Shown here piece by piece: positions 1 to 7,552 of a stretch of DNA of 17,313 nucleotides (positions within the stretch are counted from its first letter, which is position 1; each line of letters begins with the position of its first letter). The position numbers and the translations under genes are program-made. Below the pieces are notes generated by a model, which searched no databases, had not been told where the DNA came from, and worked only from the letters and a program-made list of their open reading frames with translations. The stretch is from the NCBI GenBank assembly GCA_964651045.1, contig CAZYVD010000061.1, positions 1 to 17,313 on the forward strand, given 5' to 3'. This DNA comes from CAZYVD01 sp964651045 (GTDB taxonomy: Bacteria > Zhuqueibacterota > QNDG01 > DSAB01).

Positions 1-53
1 CCACCCTCGTGGGTCACCAACTGGATAAGGTAAGCTTTGCTCGGCGCACTCAT
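1..53 (-). CDS. Start of an unidentified gene downstream of hflK (partial)
   Basis: Only the first 17 codons are in the window (MSAPSKAYLIQLVTHEG); the gene runs off the left edge. The ATG overlaps the hflK stop codon (ATGA) and is preceded by a strong GGGAGG ribosome site 7-8 bases upstream inside the end of hflK, so it is a real, translationally coupled gene start. In many bacteria hflC follows hflK, but HflC normally opens with a hydrophobic anchor and these residues do not clearly show one. The product is therefore left unnamed. Confidence 0.6.
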   Translation of the reverse strand, partial: MSAPSKAYLIQLVTHEG

Positions 54-1045
54 TTCTTCACCTCCCTGTCAAGATTGAGAAGAGGCAGAATGTTTGTATT
101 CTTCTCATCCATTATTATCTTCTTTTTAATCCCACCCAAGATATCATTCATTGCCTCAAGATACAGCCTCTTTCTTGTAACAAGCGGTGCACGTTTATAT
201 TCATTATAGATGGCCATGAATCTCTTTACATCACCCTTTGCCCTGTTCACCCTCTCCATCGCATAACCTTCCGCAGCCTGAATCATCTGTTTTGCCTCCC
301 CTTCTGCTCTTGGGATCGCTTCATTATATTCTGCCCATGCATCATTTATCTTTTTCTCTTTCTCCTGAAGTGCCTCGTTGACCTCATTAAACGAAGGCTT
401 CACAGGATCTGGAGGTGTGACATTCTGAAATATGAGCTGATCGACCTCTATTCCTATTTCATAATCATCACACAACTTCTGCAGCTCCTCTTTTGCCTTC
501 AGAGCAATCTGCTCTCTTCCTATTGTCACTACCTCATCTACCGAATGATCACCTACGATCTTTCTCACAATGGCTTCGTTCATAGAACGAAAAGTGGTAT
601 TTACATCCCTCACCTTAAAAAGATATTTATATGGATCATTTATTTTATACTGTACAATCCATTCAACAATCGCAACATTCAAATCGCCAGTCAGCATTTC
701 TGATTCTTTCTTTGATTGTTCGGTAACTTGATATTGAGTCCTTATTCCTGGTGATGCGGTCCGAAAACCAAATTCCATTTTGAGCTGTCTCTGAACAGGA
801 ATCTTCATTACTCTTTCTATATTAAGCGGAATCTTAGTATGAAGTCCTGGATTGGTTGTTCGAACAAACTTTCCGAAGCGCAGCACAACTCCTATCTGTT
901 CTGTATCGATCTTGTATATTGAAGTTGACAGTAAAATGAAAATAAATAAAATAAAGAAAAAGATTATAATACTTCTTCCTCCGAAACCTGCAGGTATCTT
1001 TATTCTCTCCCCACCAATGTTGATAGTGCGCTTAAAAGGTGTCAT
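50..1045 (-). CDS. hflK: HflK-like SPFH/band-7 membrane protease regulator
   Basis: Predicted 331-residue member of the SPFH (stomatin/prohibitin/flotillin/HflK) family. With HflC, HflK forms a large inner-membrane assembly that encloses and modulates the FtsH protease. The sequence shows a short N-terminal tail, one membrane segment at about residues 25-45, then the band-7 opening (IDTEQIGVVLRFGKF, PGLHTKIP). A long Glu/Ala/Lys helical region (EGEAKQMIQAAEGYA) follows, and the C-terminus ends in the ILPLL-type motif typical of HflK. The frame is open back to an ATG at 1084 inside rpoN, but the ATG at 1045 has a GGAGGAG site just upstream and lies 13 bases after the rpoN stop, so I chose it. 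It is probably co-transcribed with rpoN. Family assignment is firm; HflK rather than a generic SPFH paralogue is likely. Confidence 0.85.
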   Translation of the reverse strand: MTPFKRTINIGGERIKIPAGFGGRSIIIFFFILFIFILLSTSIYKIDTEQIGVVLRFGKFVRTTNPGLHTKIPLNIERVMKIPVQRQLKMEFGFRTASPGIRTQYQVTEQSKKESEMLTGDLNVAIVEWIVQYKINDPYKYLFKVRDVNTTFRSMNEAIVRKIVGDHSVDEVVTIGREQIALKAKEELQKLCDDYEIGIEVDQLIFQNVTPPDPVKPSFNEVNEALQEKEKKINDAWAEYNEAIPRAEGEAKQMIQAAEGYAMERVNRAKGDVKRFMAIYNEYKRAPLVTRKRLYLEAMNDILGGIKKKIIMDEKNTNILPLLNLDREVKK

Positions 1046-1058
1046 GACTCCTCCAAAA

Positions 1059-2459
1059 TTATATCTTTCTTCTGAGCCGAGCAACCGGTATCATCATGCT
1101 TTCTCTGTATTTAGCTACTGTTCTCCTTGCTACTATAAAACCCTCTTTCTTTAACATTTCAGAAATCGTCTGATCATTATAGGGCTTGTGTGGATCCTCG
1201 CTCTCTATTATCTCTTTGATCCGACTCTTTATTAACTTGTTAGATACCTCCTGGCCATCAGATCTTTCGAGCTTTTCGCTGAAAAAATATTTTAATTCAA
1301 ATACTCCAAACTCTGTCTGAACATATTTGTTGCTTGTAACACGGCTTACTGTCGAAATGTCGAGACCCACATCATCTGCTATATCCTTCAATATCATTGG
1401 TTTTAGATACTCTTTACCCTTTTCAAAAAATTCGATCTGTCTGTTGAGTATTGCTTCCATAACACGCATTATTGTAGACTTTCTCTGTTGAATGGAGTTT
1501 ATCAGCCATCTTGCAGATTCCAACCTCTGCCTTATATAATCCCGTGTCTCTTTATTAACCTTTTCCTTGTCCTTCAACAGTCTCTTATATTTCTCGCTTA
1601 TTCTAAGGTTTGGTATGTTCCAGTCGTTTAACTGTATTTCAAACTTCGAATCTACTCTCTTGATTATGATATCCGGTATTATGTAATTTTCACCTTCCGG
1701 TATATACCGTTCTCCAGGTTTTGGATTAAGCCGAGAAACCACCTCCATGATTCTCTTTACCACATCAAGAGTTATTCCCAGCTTTCTTGCTATTTTTTCA
1801 TATCTTTTATTTTTAAAATCATCAAAACATTCGTTGATCATCCTGATGGCCATCTCATCTCTGGGCTCTTTTTCCATCAATTGTATAAGTAGACATTCTC
1901 TAAGATTTCTTGCACCAATTCCAACAGGATCGAATCTCTGTATCACGGAAAGTACCTTCTCTACCTGCTCGCTGCTCTTGTTCAAATCCTCGGCAATATC
2001 ATCCACACTACACGATAAATATCCGTCATCATCTATGCACCATAGAATATACTCTCCTATCGACTTTTCATCTTCTGTCAGCGGAGCAAGATAAAGCTGT
2101 TCCATCAGGTGATCCATCAGAGTGACTGGTGCAGGTTCAGGTCTCTCTTTCTCCTCCTCATAGACTGCTCTTGGCTGTTTTATCTCAAAATTGTCTTCAT
2201 CATTGAGAATTGCTTCCCAGTCAACCTCTGTCTCTTCACCAACCTCTTTTTCTTCCTCATCATCCTCTTCCTCATCCTCTTCTATCTCTTGCAACTCTAT
2301 CTCCTGTTCAGTATCGATTTCCAGGAGAGGGTTTAATTCGAGTTCCTGCTTGATTCTCTGTTCTAGTCTCAGAACCGGAAGCTGGAGAAGCGTCGATAGA
2401 AGTACTTGCTGTGGACTCTGTTTCTGTTGAAGTAGAAGTCTTTGTGCAATCTGAACCAT
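1059..2459 (-). CDS. rpoN: RNA polymerase sigma-54 factor
   Basis: Sigma-54 directs RNA polymerase to -24/-12 promoters and needs AAA+ enhancer-binding activators to open DNA. The 466-residue length fits the family. Region I (about 1-50) is rich in Gln and Leu (LLLQQKQSPQQVLLSTLLQL). An acidic region II follows at about 52-80, with an almost unbroken Glu/Asp run (EEDEEEDDEEE). The core-binding and helix-turn-helix parts come next, and the diagnostic RpoN box ARRTVAKYRE is at about residues 444-453. The ATG has GAGGGA upstream and begins 4 bases after the lptB stop. The lptB-rpoN pairing is a classic conserved neighbourhood. The gene after it is hflK, not the hpf/raiA and ptsN seen in proteobacteria. 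Confidence 0.97.
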   Translation of the reverse strand: MVQIAQRLLLQQKQSPQQVLLSTLLQLPVLRLEQRIKQELELNPLLEIDTEQEIELQEIEEDEEEDDEEEKEVGEETEVDWEAILNDEDNFEIKQPRAVYEEEKERPEPAPVTLMDHLMEQLYLAPLTEDEKSIGEYILWCIDDDGYLSCSVDDIAEDLNKSSEQVEKVLSVIQRFDPVGIGARNLRECLLIQLMEKEPRDEMAIRMINECFDDFKNKRYEKIARKLGITLDVVKRIMEVVSRLNPKPGERYIPEGENYIIPDIIIKRVDSKFEIQLNDWNIPNLRISEKYKRLLKDKEKVNKETRDYIRQRLESARWLINSIQQRKSTIMRVMEAILNRQIEFFEKGKEYLKPMILKDIADDVGLDISTVSRVTSNKYVQTEFGVFELKYFFSEKLERSDGQEVSNKLIKSRIKEIIESEDPHKPYNDQTISEMLKKEGFIVARRTVAKYRESMMIPVARLRRKI

Positions 2460-2463
2460 ATCT

Positions 2464-3246
2464 CTAATCCCTCACTTCTGTATAACGATTCAATCGAAAC
2501 TGTTTCCCGAGATAAATTTTTCTTGCCTCTTTATCATTTGCTAAAAATTCAGATGTACCTGTTTTTAAAATCCTTCCTTCATAGAGCAGATATGATCTGT
2601 CTGTGATCGATAGAGTCTCATGTACATTATGATCTGTGATCAGGACTCCTATGCCCCTATCCTTTAGATGCATAACAATATTTTGTATATCCTCTACTGC
2701 AATCGGATCTATTCCAGCAAAAGGCTCATCGAGCAGAATGAACTTTGGATTTGTCACCATGGCCCTTGTTATCTCTAAACGCCTTCTCTCTCCACCCGAG
2801 AGGGTAAATGCCTTTTGTTTTGCAAGATGTTCGATCGACAGCTCACTCAACAGCTTTTCCAATCTCCTCTTTCTTTCCGCCTTACTGATCTCCAAAGTCT
2901 CCAGTATTGCAAGGATATTTTCTTCGACCGTTAACTTACGAAACACTGATGGTTCCTGGCTTAAATATCCAATTCCCATGCGAGCCCTCTTATACATGGG
3001 AAGTTTTGTCATATTTATATCGTTATAAAATATTTCACCCTCATTTGGCTTTATCATTCCTGTAATCATGTAAAATGTTGTAGTCTTTCCTGCACCATTC
3101 GGCCCAAGCAGGCCTACAGTCTCCCCGAGTTTTACCTCTATAGAGACATTATTTACAACCCTTCTTCCTCTGTATATCTTGACAAGATTTCTTGTCTTCA
3201 GGACATCCCGAGATTTACCTGCCCTTATTCTTTGCTTCTCCTTCAC
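2464..3246 (-). CDS. lptB: LPS export ABC transporter ATP-binding protein LptB
   Basis: Cytoplasmic ATPase that, with LptF and LptG, extracts LPS from the inner membrane and drives it along the Lpt bridge. All ABC motifs are present: Walker A GPNGAGKTT at about 48-56, Q-loop Gln97 (YLSQEPSVF), signature LSGGE at about 149-153, Walker B FILLDEP with catalytic Glu174, and switch His206 (TDHN). The C-terminal EGRILKTGTSEFL and YLGKQF motifs are typical of LptB. At 260 residues it is about 20 longer than E. coli LptB because of a basic N-terminal extension. The best start is a GTG at 3246, which overlaps the last 32 bases of lptA in another frame; no in-frame ATG exists before the ABC domain. LptF and LptG are not in this window. 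Confidence 0.96.
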   Translation of the reverse strand: MKEKQRIRAGKSRDVLKTRNLVKIYRGRRVVNNVSIEVKLGETVGLLGPNGAGKTTTFYMITGMIKPNEGEIFYNDINMTKLPMYKRARMGIGYLSQEPSVFRKLTVEENILAILETLEISKAERKRRLEKLLSELSIEHLAKQKAFTLSGGERRRLEITRAMVTNPKFILLDEPFAGIDPIAVEDIQNIVMHLKDRGIGVLITDHNVHETLSITDRSYLLYEGRILKTGTSEFLANDKEARKIYLGKQFRLNRYTEVRD

Positions 3247-4360
3247 CCTCTTTTTCCTTTTCCTCTTGGCCTTTTGGTGTATATACTCCAGAACTAAGCC
3301 CAGGAGTGCTAAGAACGTCTACATTCTCAACACTTCTATCCTTGTTAAAGGTGAGAACTATTCGATCTCCCTTAACAGAATTTACTCCCTGATATATTTG
3401 TTCCTCATCAAAAACATGGTAGATACTGCTCGCTTGACCCTCTACTATTAACCTCTGTATTGTATCCTGATGGGCAACAATTGTGATCATTTTACCATTC
3501 AATTTATTTACAAATGTAGAGTCCTCTTCCCATGAAATATCCGCCTCTCCCTTAATGAGTCCTCTATTAAAATTAAGATTCATAAAATTGACAAATATCG
3601 TATCTCCCCTCATCCTGTAGGCCTGCTGAACAACAACAGGCTTGTCAGCCAGTATCAGACTATCATTTTCAGAGAAGTAGACTGCAGTCTGGCTTTCTGC
3701 GTCCAGATCTCCCTTTGTTATCTTTACACTGTCTGAGATTACTATCCTCTGCTCCTTTCCCCACGCCTCGATCCTCATGCCCCTTACAATCATCCTCTGA
3801 TCAGAAGTTGTATCAATCTTTACTAGTTCTGGATTTCCTTCAATCCATCCATAGTCACTCGACCTGTCATATAATGCCTTCTCTCCCTTAAGAACAGCAT
3901 GTTCGACAAAATCTGTTATTACAACATCCCCATCAGCAAAAACCTTTTCTTCATCTCTCAAATAGGTCAGCCTCTTTGTATTGATTGTCCTTTTTTTCGT
4001 TTGAAAAAAAACATTACCGCTGGCAATCTCTCTGTGAGTCTTTCCATCATATTCTACACTATCGCCCCTTAATGTATGTTTTCCATCATATATCTTAACA
4101 TTACCTAACATTATTACCCTGTCGCTCTGTTTCCACCACCGTGCCAGATCACACCTGAGATATGCCTCACCCTGTCTGAGATATACATTACCCCATACCT
4201 CCTGAACCACCTGATCTTCATAAGAAACAGACTTCAGGCTATCCGCATGCACGAGTCTTATTCGCTCCCTTTCCGCCTGCTGCAAATGAGCTGCGGAAAA
4301 CAGTGGGATCAACATAGATATTCCAATCAAAATAAATGTTATTACCTGTCCTGCTCTCAT
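3215..4360 (-). CDS. lptA: LptA/OstA-like periplasmic LPS transport protein, long form
   Basis: Predicted periplasmic bridge protein that passes LPS from LptC to the outer-membrane LptD complex. Residues 1-24 form a signal peptide (hydrophobic core, likely cleavage after SAA). The rest is a run of beta-strand repeats of the OstA type, with recurrent GNV-, GDSVEYD- and GEADISW-like segments. At 381 residues it is about twice E. coli LptA (185), so it probably carries two or more OstA units, or resembles the longer OstA-like proteins of non-proteobacterial lineages. The C-terminal 15 or so residues are a charged Lys/Glu/Gly tail that lies over the start of lptB. Its ATG overlaps the lptC stop (ATGA). 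The position between lptC and lptB supports the role. Confidence 0.88.
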   Translation of the reverse strand: MRAGQVITFILIGISMLIPLFSAAHLQQAERERIRLVHADSLKSVSYEDQVVQEVWGNVYLRQGEAYLRCDLARWWKQSDRVIMLGNVKIYDGKHTLRGDSVEYDGKTHREIASGNVFFQTKKRTINTKRLTYLRDEEKVFADGDVVITDFVEHAVLKGEKALYDRSSDYGWIEGNPELVKIDTTSDQRMIVRGMRIEAWGKEQRIVISDSVKITKGDLDAESQTAVYFSENDSLILADKPVVVQQAYRMRGDTIFVNFMNLNFNRGLIKGEADISWEEDSTFVNKLNGKMITIVAHQDTIQRLIVEGQASSIYHVFDEEQIYQGVNSVKGDRIVLTFNKDRSVENVDVLSTPGLSSGVYTPKGQEEKEKEGEGEAKNKGR

Positions 4361-4998
4361 CTCTTTTTAATTTTAATTGTATCCTTTTTTGAAACGCTAT
4401 CCGATTCCTCTTGTCTTGAAAACTCATCCTCTATTTTCTTAAGGTCTACAGCCTTACTGCTCATTCCTGTTGGCTTATATATCACAAGATTGCTCAAATC
4501 TGGATCGGACTGAAAACCAATACCGATTATGGTATCACCCTCACTTGTAACCATCTCCACAAGTGTATCAGAAACAATCTTTTCTATGCTGTTCTTCCAC
4601 TGGAGTCTTTCTGTTTTCAATGTGCCTGTATCTGAAACAACAACCACATTACCTATGCCGAAAACATCATCGGTATCCTCATGATATTCACCTCTTTCTG
4701 ATGTCAAATGGGAAGCATGGTTCCCATCCTCATCATAAAAATCGGCCTCAACTCCGCTGTCAAAATAGCAAATCGCCCTGTTCCTTTCCTCCATTCTGAC
4801 CATGTGCCCATATTTAATAACCGCCTGTTTTCTGCCTGATTTTGAGATTATTATCTCCGACCTCCACATCTCCTGTGTAGGCATCACACCCAATTCATTA
4901 GATGGCAAATCTTTTGTATCCTCCCGGTTATTGCAGGAAAAAACGATCAACCATATGAATGCCACAGCAATAAAACGAGAAAAATAGCAGCGCACCAT
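4357..4998 (-). CDS. lptC: LptC-like LPS export protein with lipoprotein-type N-terminus
   Basis: LptC links the inner-membrane LptB2FG transporter to periplasmic LptA. The 213-residue product starts with a hydrophobic segment (about 9-21) ending in IVFSC22NN. This resembles a lipobox, so it may be a lipid-anchored protein rather than the single-span membrane protein of E. coli; Phe at -2 of the box is atypical. The LptC fold is suggested by the beta-rich middle (GVEADFYDEDGNHASHLTSE, GNVVVVSDTGTLKTERLQW, VTSEGDTIIGIGFQSDPDL), matching the family's degradation-marker pattern. The C-terminus is a charged Lys/Asp/Ser tail. GAGGAG sits 8 bases before the ATG. It follows kdsD by 12 bases and overlaps lptA by 4. 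Confidence 0.87.
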   Translation of the reverse strand: MVRCYFSRFIAVAFIWLIVFSCNNREDTKDLPSNELGVMPTQEMWRSEIIISKSGRKQAVIKYGHMVRMEERNRAICYFDSGVEADFYDEDGNHASHLTSERGEYHEDTDDVFGIGNVVVVSDTGTLKTERLQWKNSIEKIVSDTLVEMVTSEGDTIIGIGFQSDPDLSNLVIYKPTGMSSKAVDLKKIEDEFSRQEESDSVSKKDTIKIKKR

Positions 4999-5010
4999 CT
5001 TAACGGCTCC

Positions 5011-5970
5011 TCATGCAATACCTGCCTTTAACAAATCGTGAATGTGAACCATACCAATCGGATAGTTCTTCTTATCAACGATTATTAAGACATTTATACT
5101 GTACTTTTCCATCAAATTCAATGCCTCTACTGCAAGAACTCCAGATGCTACACATTTTGGATTTCTCGTCATTACATCCTTTGCCCTGAGCTTCCATAGA
5201 TCATGTCTCTGCTCTATCAGACGTCTCAGATCACCATCTGTAATTATCCCAACAAGATTGTCCTCATCATCCATTATACAGGTTGCCCCCAACCTCTTGG
5301 ATGTAATCTCTATGATCGTCTTTGGCAGTGGAGCATTCTCATTTACTTTTGCAATATCATCACCAGTACGCATTATATCATCTATTCTTAAAAGAAGCCT
5401 TTTGCCAATATTCCCTCCTGGATGAAACTGGGCAAAATCATCAATGCTGAAGCCCCTCTGCTGAAGAAGCGCAACAGCAAGAGCATCTCCCATTACAAGA
5501 GTTGCGGTTGTACTCGCAGTTGGTATTAGGTCATAAGGACATGCCTCCTCTTTGACGCTTACATCAAGAACAACCGTGCTGCTTTTTGCCAGCTCCGACT
5601 CTTTGTTGCCTGTCATTGCAATTACTGGTATTTTTCTTCTGCAGAACACAGGCAACAACTTAAGGATCTCCTCTGTATTGCCACTCTTTGATATGCAAAT
5701 AACCACATCATCCTTGAGCACTGCACCTAAATCTCCATGAACCCCTTCAGCAGGATGCATAAAGAAGGCAGCCGTACCTGTGCTCGTCATTGTTGATGCA
5801 ATCTTTTTTGCTATAATTCCAGATTTACCCATTCCGGTAATTATCACACGTCCCTTACAGTTGAGAAGGATCTCCACAGCAACTTTAAAATTCTCGTCGA
5901 TTCGATCCTCAAGGGCTTTAACAGCCTCGGCCTCTATGCGAACTACCTCTCTTCCTTTCTCAATACTCAA
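5011..5970 (-). CDS. kdsD: Arabinose-5-phosphate isomerase (KdsD/KpsF family)
   Basis: Interconverts D-ribulose 5-phosphate and D-arabinose 5-phosphate, the first committed step of KDO synthesis. At 319 residues it has the full family layout: an N-terminal SIS sugar-phosphate isomerase domain (GMGKSG 46-51, HGDLG with His78, SKSGNTEE 94-101, FHPGGNIGKRL with His183), then two CBS domains (about 199-255 and 266-318, each with MRTGDD/MTRNPKC openings). The start is TTG at 5970, supported by GAGGAGG 8 bases upstream and by the conserved N-terminal helix (VVRIEAEAVKAL). It lies 24 bases after tal. In most genomes kdsC comes next, but here lptC follows directly. Confidence 0.96.
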   Translation of the reverse strand: MSIEKGREVVRIEAEAVKALEDRIDENFKVAVEILLNCKGRVIITGMGKSGIIAKKIASTMTSTGTAAFFMHPAEGVHGDLGAVLKDDVVICISKSGNTEEILKLLPVFCRRKIPVIAMTGNKESELAKSSTVVLDVSVKEEACPYDLIPTASTTATLVMGDALAVALLQQRGFSIDDFAQFHPGGNIGKRLLLRIDDIMRTGDDIAKVNENAPLPKTIIEITSKRLGATCIMDDEDNLVGIITDGDLRRLIEQRHDLWKLRAKDVMTRNPKCVASGVLAVEALNLMEKYSINVLIIVDKKNYPIGMVHIHDLLKAGIA

Positions 5971-5994
5971 CTATGCTGCCTCCTCTGAATCGGA

Positions 5995-6639
5995 TCATTT
6001 TGTCTTCTCCCAATCTTTGAGAAACCGTTCAATACCAATCTTTGTTAAAGGATGGTTGAATAGCTTTTTGATTACTGAAAAAGGAACCGTTACTCCGTCA
6101 GCACCAATCAATGCTGACTCTATCACATGATTGGGAGTTCGAACACTTGCAACTATTACCTCTGTATCCAGATCCGGATAATTTGTATATATCTCAACAA
6201 TCTGATCGACCAGATCCATGCCAGGACTCGAAATGTCGTCCAGTCTACCAACAAACGGGCATATGTATGAAGCTCCTGCCTTGGCAGCCATTATTGCCTG
6301 TGCTGGAGAAAAAATCAGCGTAACTGTAGTTGAGATTCCCTCTGACTCTAAAATCTTGACCGCCTTCAATCCCTCCTCTGTTATCGGAATCTTAATCACT
6401 ACATTTGGTGCCCATGAGGCCATCTCTCTTCCTTCCTTTACTATTCCTTCTACATCCTCACTAACCACCTCTGCATTTACCGGCCCCTCTATTAGACTTG
6501 CCAGCTCAACTATTCTATCTTTAAAATTACCACCCGATTTTCTTATCAAGGTTGGATTTGTCGTAATACCATCTGCAACTCCGAGCTCTTTGGCAATCTT
6601 TACCTCTTCAACCTCTGCAGTATCTACAAAAAATTTCAT
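5995..6639 (-). CDS. tal: Transaldolase of the short (TalC/MipB, FSA-like) class
   Basis: A 214-residue protein of the small class I aldolase family that contains both transaldolases and fructose-6-phosphate aldolase. The FVDTAEVEEVK start, TTNPTLI, catalytic Schiff-base Lys83 (VVIKIPIT) and C-terminal LFNHPLTKIGIERFLKDW are all family hallmarks. Two positions that separate the activities favour transaldolase: Glu57 (AEVV), where E. coli FSA has Gln59, and Phe129 (CPFVGRLDD), where FSA has Tyr131. Transaldolase moves a dihydroxyacetone unit between sugar phosphates in the non-oxidative pentose phosphate pathway. GGAGG lies 4 bases before the ATG. Its place between kdsA and kdsD is unusual and may help balance pentose phosphates for KDO synthesis. 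Confidence 0.93.
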   Translation of the reverse strand: MKFFVDTAEVEEVKIAKELGVADGITTNPTLIRKSGGNFKDRIVELASLIEGPVNAEVVSEDVEGIVKEGREMASWAPNVVIKIPITEEGLKAVKILESEGISTTVTLIFSPAQAIMAAKAGASYICPFVGRLDDISSPGMDLVDQIVEIYTNYPDLDTEVIVASVRTPNHVIESALIGADGVTVPFSVIKKLFNHPLTKIGIERFLKDWEKTK

Positions 6640-6687
6640 CTCTCCTCCAAAAATATTTTTAGTGTTGCTTGATCAACAATTCAACTA

Positions 6688-7533
6688 TCATCTTTTTAAG
6701 ATGATCTCATTCTGCTCTCTGACAATATCATCTATTCTTTTCAGTTGTATGAGAAGCGACTCAAGAATATCCAGCGGCCACATGCTCGCCGCATCACAAA
6801 GAGCACTGGAACAGTCGGGATGGGTTTCTATAAAGATACCATCTATACCTGCAGCAACCCCTGCCCTCGAGAGTGAAGGTACAAACTCAGGCGCACCGCC
6901 ACGCGGATCTGAACTTGATATTCCATATACTCTTATGGAATGAGTAGGATCAAAAATTACTGGATATCCCATATCACGCATTATCTTAAAAGATCTCATA
7001 TCAACAACAAGATTGTGATATCCAAAACAACTTCCCCTTTCTGTAAGAAGAATTTTACTATTACCCTCTCCCTCTATCTTATTGATTATGTTTTTTACAT
7101 CCCTGGGATCGAGGAACTGCCCCTTCTTTACATTTATTACCCTTCCGCTCCTTGCTACTGCAAGCGTTAAAGTTGTCTGCATTGAAAGATAGGCGGGTAT
7201 CTGAATGACATCTAAAACCTCTGCAGCAGCATCCACATCGTGCTGGTCGTGAACATCTGAGAGAACAGGAACTCCTATCTCTTTCTTTACCTTCTGTAAT
7301 ATCTTAAGTCCCTTATCAAGACCAGGGCCCTGATAGCTTTTAGATGAAGAGCGATTATCCTTCAAATATGAAGACTTGAAGATATAGCCCATATCCAATC
7401 CATCTGCTATTTTTTTTACATTCTCAGCCACACCGAGTACGAGATCCTCCGACTCTATCACACAGGGACCGGCTATCAATACAAGCGGCCTTTTCCCTCC
7501 TATTAAAACATCTCCAACTCTTATCTCTTTCAT
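6688..7533 (-). CDS. kdsA: 3-deoxy-D-manno-octulosonate 8-phosphate synthase, metal-type
   Basis: Condenses phosphoenolpyruvate with arabinose 5-phosphate to give KDO 8-phosphate. From the ATG at 7533 the protein is 281 residues, close to E. coli KdsA (284). The frame is open to 7596, but that part overlaps pyrG and adds a basic, non-conserved extension. The four metal ligands of the Aquifex-type enzyme are all seen: Cys24 (AGPCVIES), His198 (FDPTHS), Glu236 (FIETHPD) and Asp247 (ALCDAASMWPL). This places it in the metal-dependent class, unlike E. coli, which has Asn at the Cys position. The arabinose-phosphate loop reads KDNRSS instead of the usual KANRSS. It begins 19 bases after the pyrG stop. 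Confidence 0.96.
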   Translation of the reverse strand: MKEIRVGDVLIGGKRPLVLIAGPCVIESEDLVLGVAENVKKIADGLDMGYIFKSSYLKDNRSSSKSYQGPGLDKGLKILQKVKKEIGVPVLSDVHDQHDVDAAAEVLDVIQIPAYLSMQTTLTLAVARSGRVINVKKGQFLDPRDVKNIINKIEGEGNSKILLTERGSCFGYHNLVVDMRSFKIMRDMGYPVIFDPTHSIRVYGISSSDPRGGAPEFVPSLSRAGVAAGIDGIFIETHPDCSSALCDAASMWPLDILESLLIQLKRIDDIVREQNEIILKR

Positions 7534-7552
7534 CAATATCTCTTCTATTCCT

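Noticed and set aside
6687..6705. Perfect 8-base hairpin at the end of kdsA (ATCATCTT / AAGATGAT)
   Set aside because: It is AT-only apart from two pairs' worth of GC content, has a 3-base loop and no T-run, and overlaps the kdsA stop; tal follows with a good ribosome site. Not credible as a terminator.
6218..6943. Plus-strand 241-residue open frame opposite tal and kdsA
   Set aside because: It is antisense to two clear conserved genes and spans both; a shadow frame with no start signal.
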